The notes under the pieces: generated by a model
Seen by the model: only the letters and a program-made list of their open reading frames with translations
What the model was told of the DNA's origin: nothing
Databases searched by the model: none
Assembly: GCA_023614405.1 (NCBI GenBank)
Contig: CM042691.1
Coordinates: 171,526,927-171,590,926 of the forward strand
Source: Avena insularis
Lineage: Eukaryota > Streptophyta > Magnoliopsida > Poales > Poaceae
Direction: 5' to 3'
DNA: 64,000 bases
Part shown: piece by piece, positions 10,791-22,473 of the stretch
How the letters are laid out: every line of letters begins with the position of its first letter
How positions within the stretch are numbered: position 1 is the stretch's first letter
Position numbers and translations under genes: made by a program

Positions 10791-12103
10791 GCCGGAGCTC
10801 TGTTGCAGCAGATGCGCGGCCATTACAATAATCCCGGCGTGTTCTTCGATCAACACCCCGAGCAAGACCAGCTAGCTCCGTCGGTAAGAAACATGCTGCT
10901 AGGATTTACATCTGTTAGGGTTAGGGTTTGCTGTTTGAGTTTGCTGCTAGGATTTGTTGCTAGCTAGAGATTATTAGCAATTGATGCAGCAATTGATTCT
11001 GGTATCAAATGCTTCTGGTAGCAATTGATTCAGAAACAAAAATCACATAAGCAAATGCTTCTTGTGATTTCCATGTCTGAACATTTCCTACGTTGAACTG
11101 CAGGGATTTGTAGCTGATAGCATACTTGGTGGTTTTGACCTTAACCAGCCTCCGGAAGGTTATGCTGCTGACATTGGATAAGGTAATGATGAAGGATAGT
11201 ATGCTGAAAGAACAGAAGTTCAACATGGGCCTCGAAGTGCAGCAAGTGACAACGCTTCCATTGCTGCTAAAGAACCTGGGGAAGAGATTTGCTCATAGCC
11301 AGTTGTTCCTTTTCTTGGTATGTCCTTTGATGACCTCGATGTGGTGCAGCAAGTGTATAATGACTATGCTTTCAAGCTTGGCTTCGGGACACACATTGGA
11401 AATACAAAATACAGGATGTCAAGGGGAGCAGTGAAGGATACTATTCTGAGCAGAGTGTTTGAGTGTGTGCACACCGGGAAGCCTGTTGATGAAGCAAAAC
11501 TACAACGCAACACAACTGGTCTTGCTGCTAATGGAGATGATGCTACAATAGACATGAGCAACACTTCTGCACAAAAACCTCGCAGCAAGCAAGCAGGTTT
11601 GAAGAAGGATGTCACTGACACACATGCTTAAAGAAGCAAGCAAGTTTCAACAATCTAATGAAAAGTTGTTGCTGCCATGAGGAGTGCTCCGGATGATGCG
11701 CAGCAAAATGATGGCCAAAATGGTGTGGCTCCTGAACAAGGCTTTCCTCCGCACCAAGGTGAACAACAACCTACAGACACACAACGGCAACATCAAGAAT
11801 CTCTAGATGATGTTCCCAGTAGCATGTTGAAGAATCTGTCATGAGTTAATCCAAAGGGGCGTCCGAAAGAAAGTCAGTTAGAAGAAATCAATTGGTTGAG
11901 ATTCGGGACGAAAAGAAGGAAGAAAGCACAAGAAGGTGAACAACATCCCACGGAGAAGAAGACAAAGAAGGCAACAACCAAGCGGAAGCCCAGGGCGTAG
12001 AAGTGCCCATACTGCCATGAAGAGGGTCACACGGTGCAATAATGTGTCCTATTCCAAGCTATGATGTCAGGAAATGCTGCGAAGATAGATTTGAATCTCT
12101 AGT
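10791..12103 (+). pseudogene. FAR1-type (MULE-derived) gene remnant lacking the transposase core
   Basis: FAR1/FHY3-like proteins derive from Mutator-like transposases. Exon 1 (to 10883, donor TCG|GTAAGA) reads ALLQQMRGHYNNPGVFFDQH. A second exon from 11104 contains GGFDLNQPPEGYAADIG and then a stop. The FAR1 DNA-binding domain lies at about 11300-11631 (FDDLDVVQQVYNDYAFKLGF, then GNTKYRMSRG). The C-terminal part at 11660-12103 has a basic, AT-hook-like run and the zinc knuckle CPYCHEEGHTVQ-stop-C, ending NAAKIDLNL. The MULE transposase and SWIM domains normally found between the FAR1 domain and the C-terminus are absent, so there has been an internal deletion. Several in-frame stops are present. 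The 5' end is cut by the Tat-like insertion at 10790. Confidence 0.75.
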
Positions 12104-12915
12104 TTTGAGTAGCTATTTTTGCTTCCATACATACAATCACCATTGACTTGTAAAAAGTGCTTTCATACATACAGTCAAGTTTATATTGAGTGTGTGTGGA
12201 GCAACACGTGTGAACAGTTGTAGCAACTATTCAGATTTTATTAGCATGAAAAAGATCTTCATATTGTCTGTTTATAAACTTGTATGAAAGCTATTTTCAT
12301 CCCGATACAAAAGCAGCACAATTTCTGACTATTGTCACCCTGGATCATTTTCTGGCAGCAATTTTGATTACATTGTGAGCAGGAAAGTTCAACCATACTA
12401 GCATTCCTGCTCTTATAATGCAGCAAAACTACAATTATGTCCAGATATTCATAATTTTGGTTGAATACCTCAAGTACAATTTCACTTGTTTGTGTGAACT
12501 CCATTAGTAGCTTATCTAAAGTTCATAGGTAGCAAAAACAAAAAATAAGCTGGCATGTGGTGTCCTAAAATTCAAAGCAAAAATTATGCAGTTCACAGGT
12601 AGCATTTCTTATGTACTGTTGCAACTATTAATATAGTGATTTGTAGCAAATATATATTACTAATGTAGAAAATATGCTCTTTATACTGCAAACATGAAGG
12701 ATCACAATATTTGAATAGCATTAACATGACAATAAAAAGGAGGAAATAAGCATCAACACCAAATTGTCATTAGCATTTGTCATAACATCAGAAGAACTAG
12801 CTATGAGAGTACACCAAACCATCATTCACGGTTACATCACACTACAAAAGAAAGTTTCCATGAGCTAACAACTTGCTTCCATTGCACTACTGCTACTACA
12901 TAAGCTAATCTACTT
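12104..12915. other. AT-rich spacer between convergent FAR1-like and Ulp1-like genes
   Basis: No coding signal. It holds the 3' flanks of two convergent genes. The word TGTAGCAA or close variants recurs (for example near 12219 and 12642) and continues through the introns to the right. Confidence 0.5.
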
Positions 12916-15900
12916 TGGGTTCAACTTCTCTTCCATGAGCTTCTCCACTGAATCTTTGTTCTCCCTTGCTTCAATGAGATCTGCTGCAAGAGTCATGCGA
13001 AGATCCGGGCAGTAGTTGTTGTCGAATTCCGCCATGACATTCCCGTTGAAATTCTCCATGAAGAGGATGCCAAAGAATCCACAGTCAAATCTGTAAAATG
13101 CAGAAAAGAAGCAAATAAGAAACTCAATGTGAGCAATAAACTAATGATGGAAGCATTTGAAAAAGGAGAAGCTAAAAGATGCAAACTTACAATGTTACTT
13201 GCTGCAGATGGTCAAGAGTCTTGAGAAGGTATAGCTCCATGTCTTTATCAAGTTTAGGTGCTAACTTTGATGCATCAACAAGAGTGGTGAAGTTCAAAAA
13301 CTACACCATTCAAACAAAAAAGGATGGTTAAAAAATGAAGCAAAAAAGAAAAGAGGGAAGCTACTCAAAATAGCATGAACATGTCTTGCTACAATACAGA
13401 CCAGGTTTCGTGTAAGCTCATCCAAGAGACCAGCCCCCTTGTCCATCTTCATTAAATCAAACATGTGGTATTGCTTCATCATAAAGTTGACAGTAGGTAC
13501 AACCCAGTGCTCATTCCTCACGGTAGGAAAATAAGGCTATATCGCATCATGTAAACAAAGACCAGATTAAGCGACATGTAGCAGTACATTCAGCATATCT
13601 TGCTATAAAATAAAAAAGAAAAGCAGCAAAAAATGAAAATAAAAAGTAGCAAAAAAAAGAAACAACTCACAATATCACACTTCAGGATCTTGTACTTTGC
13701 ACACCGATCATTGAACTCATCCATACAACTTGTTGCGTTGAATGTCTTCGGATCACCAACCAGTTTTTCCTGTTATCGATGGTAACAAAAATAGTGTTAG
13801 ATGACGAAGCAAAAAATACAAAGCAGAAAAGAACTATGCAGCAAGATCTTGCTCACCACAATGTTATGTGTGAACGCATATCTCCTTTTGTGGCGTGCAC
13901 TGTTCTTGTAGAGAATTATAGCCTCGTGGTTGAACTTCTCAATCCACACATCCATCACCTCGGTACTAAGAAATGCACGCGGCTTTATAGATTCTTTAAA
14001 ACTCTTGTATGTGCAAAAGTAGCATCCAATTTGCACAAAACACCTAATGCAACCAAACAATAAAAGCCATCGTTTGAAGCGGAACATATAATCTGCCCCT
14101 ACTACATATGCTGCAAAGCTCATGGAAGAACACAACACAGGTTTGTACAAGTAGCGAGTAACATGTACTAAACAAGCTACTGAGTAACACAAATGTAGCA
14201 AAAAAATGTAATGAAGCATATCGAACAAATGGAAAAAAATGAATTAAACCAAATTGATGTAGCAACTACTTTAGAGTAGATAAGCTACTAGATAACACAA
14301 TTGTAGCAGAAATAGGACACTAATGAAGCATCTACAGGAAAAGGGGGAAAGGACAAAACACGTATAAATCAGTGTAGCAAAGAAAATACAATTAATGAGC
14401 TACAAGTTAGAACAGTTGTAGCAGATCTCAATAGCTTCCGAAGCACAAAAACAAAATATGATAGAAAACTCACTGCCCTGTCCCTCCTCCTTCCTCTTCT
14501 TTGTGAGACTCTTCAATGTCCTTCCATTTGAGACAAACTTGGTATAAATTTCATCCTGATATTTAGACACCTTGATCTTCTTACTCTTTGGAGGTGTAAG
14601 TTACTCCTTTGCACCCGCTTGAACCTCGTCTTCTTCTCATGTGTCACCATCCCAGAGCTTCCATCACCTTTAGCACTAGAATCAATAGCCTCGACACCTT
14701 GCAAAAGAGGAAAAAAAGTCGTTTTTAACACAAACGACGCTTGTAGGGGAGGCCAACAGGAACATAATGTAGCAACACAAGTATGCAAAAGCACTGCATA
14801 AAGGTAAAAATGCTACGAAGGGATAAAGGTACATACATGGTTCAACTCGATCCACTACACTAGGTGTCTCAGCAGCAACTGAGACAACAGAATCTGGTAC
14901 CTCCATAGCTGATATACCTGTAGTCGTGCCACCTTCGTCTCCTTCAACATCAACAGAATCTTGCGAAAACAGCTCGAAACCTGGAGCTTCAGGAGCACGA
15001 TTCCATGCTTTAGGGTCTATATGTGGAGGACAAGGGGACGGGTCACGACGCCGCAGTGATCTTACCGGGCTATCAACAGGTTGCTGCTCTGGCACATCAA
15101 TTCCTCCCATGGGCGATGAATCCAAAACTACAACAGACTATGGCATATCCAGGATGTGAACGTGTGTTTGCAACTCAAACTCTTGCTGCTTCTCACCTCT
15201 AGCTGCTGTATCATTCTCTTTTGCTTCATCCTCTATTGCTTCTGTATCGTCCACTTTTGCTTCATCCCTTCTTGCTTCAGTAACATCCTCTTTTGTTGCA
15301 TACACACTTTCTTCAACATCATCAGACTTGTTCAAACCGTCGAATGCTTCTTGCTCCTCGTAAACATTTTCATGTTATTCTTCATTGTCCAGTCCTGCTT
15401 CAGATGGAAACACGATGCTAGGACGAGCTCCGTCTTTCCACAATGTCGACCAAAAGCGCAGCCATGTGTTGGGGATGCATCCGTTTCAACCCAACAACAA
15501 GATTCTTCATTGTAGTTTCAATATCGGACGCCTAAAAGGCCTTATGATTCTCGGCCAAGTGCTTGAAGTGAGCAGGTATCTGTTGGTAAGAAAAAGTAAA
15601 CAAAAGAAACAAAAACATCAAAAACTAAACATAAGCATGGCAGCAAAATAAAAAAGTAAAATAGATCATTTACTGCTTCATATTGTTGCAAGTTTGAATC
15701 AATAGTACAGCGGCTCGGCTTCGTCGCCCGTCGCTGCTGCCACTGCCACTGCCGCAACACACGGGCGACTCAGCCTTGGACAAAATATGTACAACAATAA
15801 GTTAGCAACTAAGAAAACTAATGAAGCAAACTATAAAACCTAATGTAGCAAGAATGATACAGTTTTGCAGCTTCAGTGTTTTTGGAAAATAGAATCTTGC

Positions 15901-17174
15901 AACAAGCTGATGCATACAAGGCAGCAAAATATTTTAGATAAGTAAGGAACCTACCTAAGGTAATGTAGCAATACTGAAACATTAATTCAGCAGATTCTAT
16001 ACATCCAGTTCTTGGCTACTTGGAAACACTAGCCATTCATTCAACGAGGCAGAAAGATTGACTTCAGATTCATCTAAAGTAGGAGCTGGAGGAGCTTTGT
16101 TTACTTGCTCATTACCAAGACCAGTATTGTATGGAGTTTCTGATAGGGGGAGAAACTGCACACAATGAGGATATAGTAAGATGATAAACCAAACACAAAA
16201 AACACAAACAATGTACCCCATTCAATGCTTGCTAGAAATGTCATACCGGGCTCCAACCGAAAACTATAGTATTGTTCAATATCTTAAGCTCAAGTTCATG
16301 TTCCACAACGAACTCAAAGTAACTGTTTGTCACGAAGCATACTCTTGGCAGAGACTTGTTGAATACATGGCCGCAGTCCGGCGGGAAGCTCAAATGGTCC
16401 ATGTACGCAATCTATTGTAAGCAATGAAACATCAAACAAGTAAGGAATAGTAACCAGAAGTTGAATGAATCATAAACTAATAAGAAGGTATGAAGAGGGA
16501 CAACATACACCAAGGAAGGCAAATGGGCCAGTGATCCAGAACTCATATTTTGTCTCTTCCTCAGTGAGCTTCAGTGGCATCGCCTTTTGCTTCCGAATAT
16601 GATCCACTTGTGCCATAGCTAAATCCAAAAGGTGTTCATCCCAAGCATACTCATCAGTCTTGGTTGGGTCGACCATGGAGGCAAGATATTCAATGCTAAT
16701 GTTGTTGGAGCTTTTAGGAGCAACCACGAGAGCCAGGCAAAGCAGGTCCCATGTCCGGATTATTGTTTCCTCATCCGTGTTGGCACATTTTTCAAGCAAA
16801 GCTACTGCAGTAGCTATCTCAGCCCTATTGCTGCCAGCTTTGTACACATCCCGAAGCTCACAGTGGTCACCTTTAGTCAGGAACTCTATAGGCTTGTTGC
16901 CGCAGCGAATTCCGAACACCTTCTTCACCATGTCTCTTGTGAAAATCATCATGTTCTTGCGTATTTTATACTCCCGCAGATTAGGATTGGTGTTCAGTGC
17001 AATGAAATCAATCAACCCGCTAGGAATCCTGAATGGATACACATCTAAATATGCTCTAAATGCACTCTTCGCAGCAATAACTGCTCGCTTTTCAGGATTG
17101 AGACCATTATCCATAGTACGCAAACGCTTCACAGATAGGCGGTTTTTTGCCATCCATGTATTCTCCCTGTCCTC
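12916..17174 (-). pseudogene. Ulp1/C48 cysteine protease-like, transposon-associated multi-exon gene (5' truncated)
   Basis: Resembles the Ulp1-like (SUMO-protease fold, peptidase C48) genes carried by grass Mutator-like elements of the Kaonashi type. The best exons, by splice-like borders and reading frame, are 16511-17174, 16247-16411, about 15997-16155, about 14837-15450, about 13861-14090, about 13675-13772, 13402-13536, about 13190-13300 and 12916-13094. The first holds EFLTKGDHCELRDVYKAGSN, common in these proteins. The protease core is at the left: NEHWVVPTVNF (His), YHMFDLMKM (Asp) and FDCGFFGILFM (Cys), so all three catalytic residues remain. It ends in MEEKLNPK and a stop. Breaks: TAG at 15138-15140 and a frame conflict near 14600. 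The first exon opens with an acceptor (CAG|GAGGAC), so upstream exons are lost at the 17246 junction. Confidence 0.7.
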
Positions 17175-17245
17175 CTGCACAAAACATCAAACCCGAAAAA
17201 CAACTCAATGAAACAAAACTAAATTATAAATGTACAAGCTGCATT

Positions 17246-18247
17246 CAGTGTCGATGTCGTAAGGAACTTGTCTTCAGGTGAACAATTACTCTGCTACAAA
17301 AGTATCAACAAAGCAAGGGTGAGTACAGGGTGTACTCCGCAAGACTTATGGCTGGTGGAGTTGTTTTGTATAAAGCCATTTTTGTTTATAAAACAAGAGA
17401 GAGAAGAAGCTCGTCTAATCAGAACATTTTAAAAAGGGATAAGAGAGAGACATCTCTGAAGTATTGATCATCATCTTTGATATCAACCAAATCATCATCA
17501 TCTGAACCCTATCCAGGATCACCCCCTCGTACCCATGAGGAAGCATCCTTAAGCACACATTGATCTACCAAGTTTTATGATTAGGTTATAGTTCTCTATG
17601 ATCTTAGAATTCGGTCACCAAGCATTCATAACCGTGAACACAACTTTTCAAAAAGATTTAACCCTGTAGGGGTGTAAAACTTTACCCACACGTACTAACC
17701 TTCTCTTAATGACACTTAAGATTAGCCCTCTTCCTTGGAAGGCCGATAGAGGGTGGTTAGACACGACCTTTACCTTGCTTTCGCCAAGACCATGAGTCAC
17801 ACAATAAGGATGGTTCCGCCATAACGGGTCAAATCCCAAAGCCGGTCCTTAAAGATGTGAGGCGAGGTTGGTTCACCAGGGGATCCATCGACCCCAAGCA
17901 ACCCGGTCCACGCTTCCCTACCTGTTATGAATACACCTCCTTCTTTTGAAAACGTTTTCAATGTGTATGTCGAATGGAACGCCCAAACTATATGACTCAT
18001 GGAATCTACTAGGAAAGTTAGTCAATCGAGGGGTCCCCATAAACCTTGTGTGGCTGTATGCTCGTCTTTGTCCATAGACAAGAAATCGGGTCCTAGTGGT
18101 GGCGAGCATGGGACTACAAAAACCACATCCCACCGTGGCCTCCCATACAAGCCTTAGCATGTTTAAACTCATATCACCATTGATCTCATCTCATCATGTT
18201 CTCCTGTCAGATTACATTCTCTGCATCTGATACATCATCTGGATGAA
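17246..18247 (-). repeat. 3' LTR of Tekay-like element A, left segment, truncated
   Basis: Collinear with the LTR A copies at 35158-35956 and 52063-52875 (shared from GTGTCGATGTCGTAAGG), then with the wider A/B LTR family. About the first 330 bases present in those copies are missing here, so the border at about 17246 is a deletion or rearrangement joint, not an LTR end. The LTR resumes at 26306 after the Sabrina-like insertion. It is not gene-coding. Confidence 0.82.
18243..18247. repeat. Target-site duplication ATGAA, left copy
   Basis: Identical to 26301-26305. It flanks the Sabrina-like element exactly at its TG/CA LTR ends. Confidence 0.93.
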
Positions 18248-19800
18248 TGATGGCTTGCACAGCTTATGTGATCCAGTTGGGAACCCCAAGAACAGGGTGT
18301 GAAGCAGCACAGCAGCAAGTTTTCCCTCAGTAAGAAACCTAGGTTATCGAACCAATAGGAGGAAGGAAACGTCACACAGGTGTTGCAAGCAACGTGGAGA
18401 CCTGCACAACACAAACTTAAGACATTCCCAAACTAACAGTGAGGTTATCAATCTCACCAGTTTGCTGTAACAAAGGATTAAACGTATGGTGTGGAAGGTA
18501 ATGGTTTGCAGCAAGTAAACAAGTAACAGTGGAAGATGTATCAATGGTAAAGATTGGACCGGGGTCCATAGTTCACTAGAGGTACTCTCCTTAGATAAAC
18601 AACATGGCATGAAGGGTAAACAAATTACAGCAGGGCAATTGACAGGAACTGGGCAAGGCATAACAATGCAATTACTAGTCAGAAAGATCCTATGAGATTC
18701 GAATGGGCAATACAACAAGATACATAGACCGCCATCCAACTGCATCTATGACTAGAAGTCCACCTTCGGGTTATCATTCAAACCCCCTATAGTATTAAGT
18801 TGCAAGCAACAAACAACTGCTTTAAGCAAAGTGTGTAAGGTAAACAGTCCACATGTTCCATGAACAAGAGACTGTTGTTTCCTCCCTAGTAGCAACAACA
18901 CATCTACAACCGAAGAGATTATTGTCACTTCCCTTGGAAACTAGAGGCATGAACCCACTATCGAGCATAAATACCCCCTCTTGGAGTCACTAGCAACTAC
19001 TTGGCCAAGATAGCTACTAACAACGGAGAGCATGCAAGATCACAAACAACATAGACATGATAGAATCATAAAGACAAAACCATTAATCAAACCAACATAA
19101 TAATCTCAATATCCATCGGATCCCCGCAAACACAACATGCATGATTACAAATAGATTAGATCTTGATCATGAACGGAGCTCACAAGATCTATACATGAAA
19201 GCAAAAAGGAGGAGATACAACCATCTAGCTACTACATGGACCCATAGTCCAAGGTGGAACTACTCACGCATCATACCGGAGAGAAGGCCTCCGGGATGAT
19301 CTCCCCTCCGGTAGGGTGTCGGGAAGAACTTCAGATCCCCCCGATCTAGGGACGATGGTGGCGGTGGCTACAGACGGTTTCGTGGACATTTGATCGGGTG
19401 CTTAGGGTTTCTGCATTAGGGGATTCTTATAGGCAAAGGGGGAGACCGAGGCGGCGGCCAGGGGCGCCAAACCCTAGCCAGGCATGGGGTGGGGCCCACC
19501 CGCGCCTGGGGTGGGTCTGGCCACCCTGGCCGGCCCCTCCGGCTCTCCTCTAGACTTCTTGTTCCCCACGGAAAGTAGTTGACTTTGACATTTGTCCCGT
19601 CCAATTCTGAGAATATTTCTTTACTAACTTTTCTGAAACCAAAAACAACAGAAAACAGGCATCTGGCACCGTTGCAACTTGTTAATAGGTTAGTACCAGA
19701 AAACATGTAAAAAAGCACGTCAAAGTGTAGAAAATTAAAGCAAAGTAGATACTAAACAAGCATGGAGCATAAAAAATATAGATAAGTTTCCAACGTATCA
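18248..19800 (-). repeat. 3' LTR of the Sabrina-like element
   Basis: 1553 bases; plus-strand ends TGATGGCTTGC and CCAACGTATCA. It pairs with 24747-26300 along its length. A TATA-like CTATAAGAAT (minus, 19423-19432) matches the one in the other LTR. Confidence 0.93.
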
Positions 19801-19815
19801 ACATCCCCAAGCTTA
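19801..19815 (-). other. Polypurine tract of the Sabrina-like element
   Basis: On the minus strand AAGCTTGGGGATGT directly precedes the 3' LTR start TGATACG. This is where plus-strand DNA synthesis would be primed. Confidence 0.7.
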
Positions 19816-22473
19816 ACTCCTGCTCGTCCTCGAGTAGGTAAGTGATAAAAAGAATAATTTTTGAGGTGACATGCACCCTCACAATAAAGATCCAACCATT
19901 TGCAAGCATTGAAAGCTAGGAACAAAGAACTCTAAACATGTGAATGAAAGATGGAGTTCTAACAATAGGACATAGTAACTATGCATGCAACATGACAAGC
20001 TACAAACAAAGATCATGAATAACATGCATTGAAAAACGTTTGTTTGTTTCACATGCAGAAAACTTGTCCCTCATAGAGTAGCAATATAGATGCATAGGAC
20101 AACTTCAAAGTTCACAAGGGTGACTAGAAACAAATAGCACAAGAACAAGTAATATCTCAATATGCATCAATTAATAAGCTTTGGAACACTGCACACAGAA
20201 TGACAACTATGCTCTCTTAATGGTGCCTAAAGGTAGAAGGTGGAGACTCAATAATGGTGGAAGAAAGGCCTTTTTAAAGGAAGCAGGGATTAAAAGTTTC
20301 AAAAAGAGCTTCCAAAAATTATGGTACTTGTTATCTTTCAACCCTCATTGCCCCTATCATAAGCATCTTGAAGTGGTTAAGGTTAAAGTGGCAAAGGTGG
20401 AGTATATGCTTGACGAAGTATAAGTTGGCAATATCAAGTCCCTTGAATACGAGGGCCACACCTCATGCATACTCAACTTTGGGTCCAGGTAAGTTCTTGT
20501 CATTGTAAGTATTTGCATATCATTGAGAACCGCCAACGGGGTACCGCTTGCACATGGTACAGGAGCTTTCCCATAACCAAAATGACAAGGCAAGCATACA
20601 ATGAGCATCTTAGCAATCTTTTTATTTACCATATGCATAGCTTTTTATTGAGGATGCTTCATAGATAGCTCATTATGGTGATGCTGCAAGTTTCCACCAT
20701 GATTAGGCATGGATTAGGCTAGCGGCCTAGGCATTTCTCTAACACAGGATACAAACTCCATGGACTTACAATTTCCCTCTTTATTTCACACCGGTGACAT
20801 CCATAGACAAAAGAACATGATATCAACTGAGTACAAAGTACAAGTGCAATGTTGAAAACGTTCCCCATGAAAACACGGTTCTGCTAATTCCAACTTATAA
20901 GTGCAATCATACACAACAAAGTTGTCACAATGGTTCAAGTTTATTAGGGTCAAAGAATATAAAGTGTGCCATCAAGTTTGTGAGGGCTTTAATCACTAAG
21001 TTTTCACATAAAAAATATTTTTTAATTGGAAGATAGTTGAAAACAAGAATATACTTGGAATGATGTAACACACCATGCATATGAGTTTATAGTGGATACT
21101 TCGGAATAACTTGGTTTCTTGGGAGTTGGAAGCATGAGTAGAACTTACTCATACAAGTGGAGGCTAGCAAAAGACTGGGAGCAACCAACTAAGAGAGCAA
21201 TAATGGCCATAATTATGCAGTGCAACAAAGCATACTAATCAAAGCAAAGAGTGGTACTACAAGTCAAGGACTAAATGATCATAAAGGCTAATGGTGACTT
21301 GTCATTGTCATAACATGGTGTGAGCATGTGCCAAGTCAACCCAAGCAAAGCATCAAAGGAGAATACCATAATACTATGCTTTTGCATGCTAAAACAACGC
21401 ATAATTTCTTCAAGACACACTAAGCAATCCCAATTGTTTGGAACAATACATGCTACAACAATAATCACTAAGCATAATTCTAAAACAACACCTAGCATGT
21501 CATGCTAAAGTCTAAGTCACAATCAATGCAAGCTCCTCTTGCACTTCAAGCAAGAACTTACTACTCCTTTCCAACACCAATCAAACTTATTTGCAAAACA
21601 ACACAGCGAGAACGGGGGTCCAAACTACTTTAGAAAACTAAACAAACTAAGCAAAGCAAACGAAAACTAAGACGCTCCAAGAACAACACAACTGTGCATG
21701 AAACAATAAAAACGAAGTGTCTAGACAGACCTGAGCTTTTTATTGATGAAGAAGGGGGTTCCTTGGGCATCCCCAAGCTTTGACGCTTGTAACTCTTGGA
21801 TATTTCTTGGGGTGACTCCATGGTGGAATCCCCAAGCTTGAGATTTTGTCCATTCTTCATCTGATTGCATCATTCTTTCTCTACACCTGAAATTTTTCCT
21901 TCATACAAAACTTCACACAATCTTCATTAGCAACATTAGCTTATTCAAAAGATATTAGACCTCGGTCAAAGCTTTGGAATAGCAAGGATTTTCACTAAAA
22001 AACATAAGCTACTGTAGTAACTCCTTCAAAAATCTCAATTCACCTAAAGAGAACTCAAAAAGGAATCAATGAGAAGCAAATGCAAATAATGGCAGAAATC
22101 TGTCAAAACAGACCAGCAGGTAGAAACTGATTTTTTTGAACATCTTATGTCGCTCAAATCAAAACGTGTTGAACTAATGAAAGTTAGCTAATATACTGGG
22201 GGATTTATTCATAAATCTGCAGCTCAATCCGAGTTACAGATACTTCACACTAATTTCTTTGGTGAAGGACAAAAATCTGTTTCGGGACAGCAACTCCCGA
22301 AATCTTACTTCCCTCTCAGTAGAGGTCATTCTTGGCAAAAAAAGCAAACAAAAAGGATAATGAGAGGTCATTACTGAAGTAATAAATTCCAAGACTCAAG
22401 GAAACGATTGAGTTATCTCCCAAAAAGTACTTTTCTTTAACGCCTTTAAGTTAGGCACAAGATGCAAGAGGAA
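19816..22473 (-). other. Non-coding internal region of the Sabrina-like element where pol would be
   Basis: About 2.7 kb between the protease stop and the polypurine tract. No reverse transcriptase or integrase motif is visible in any frame; only short unrelated ORFs occur. This is the missing-pol space of a non-autonomous family. Confidence 0.75.
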
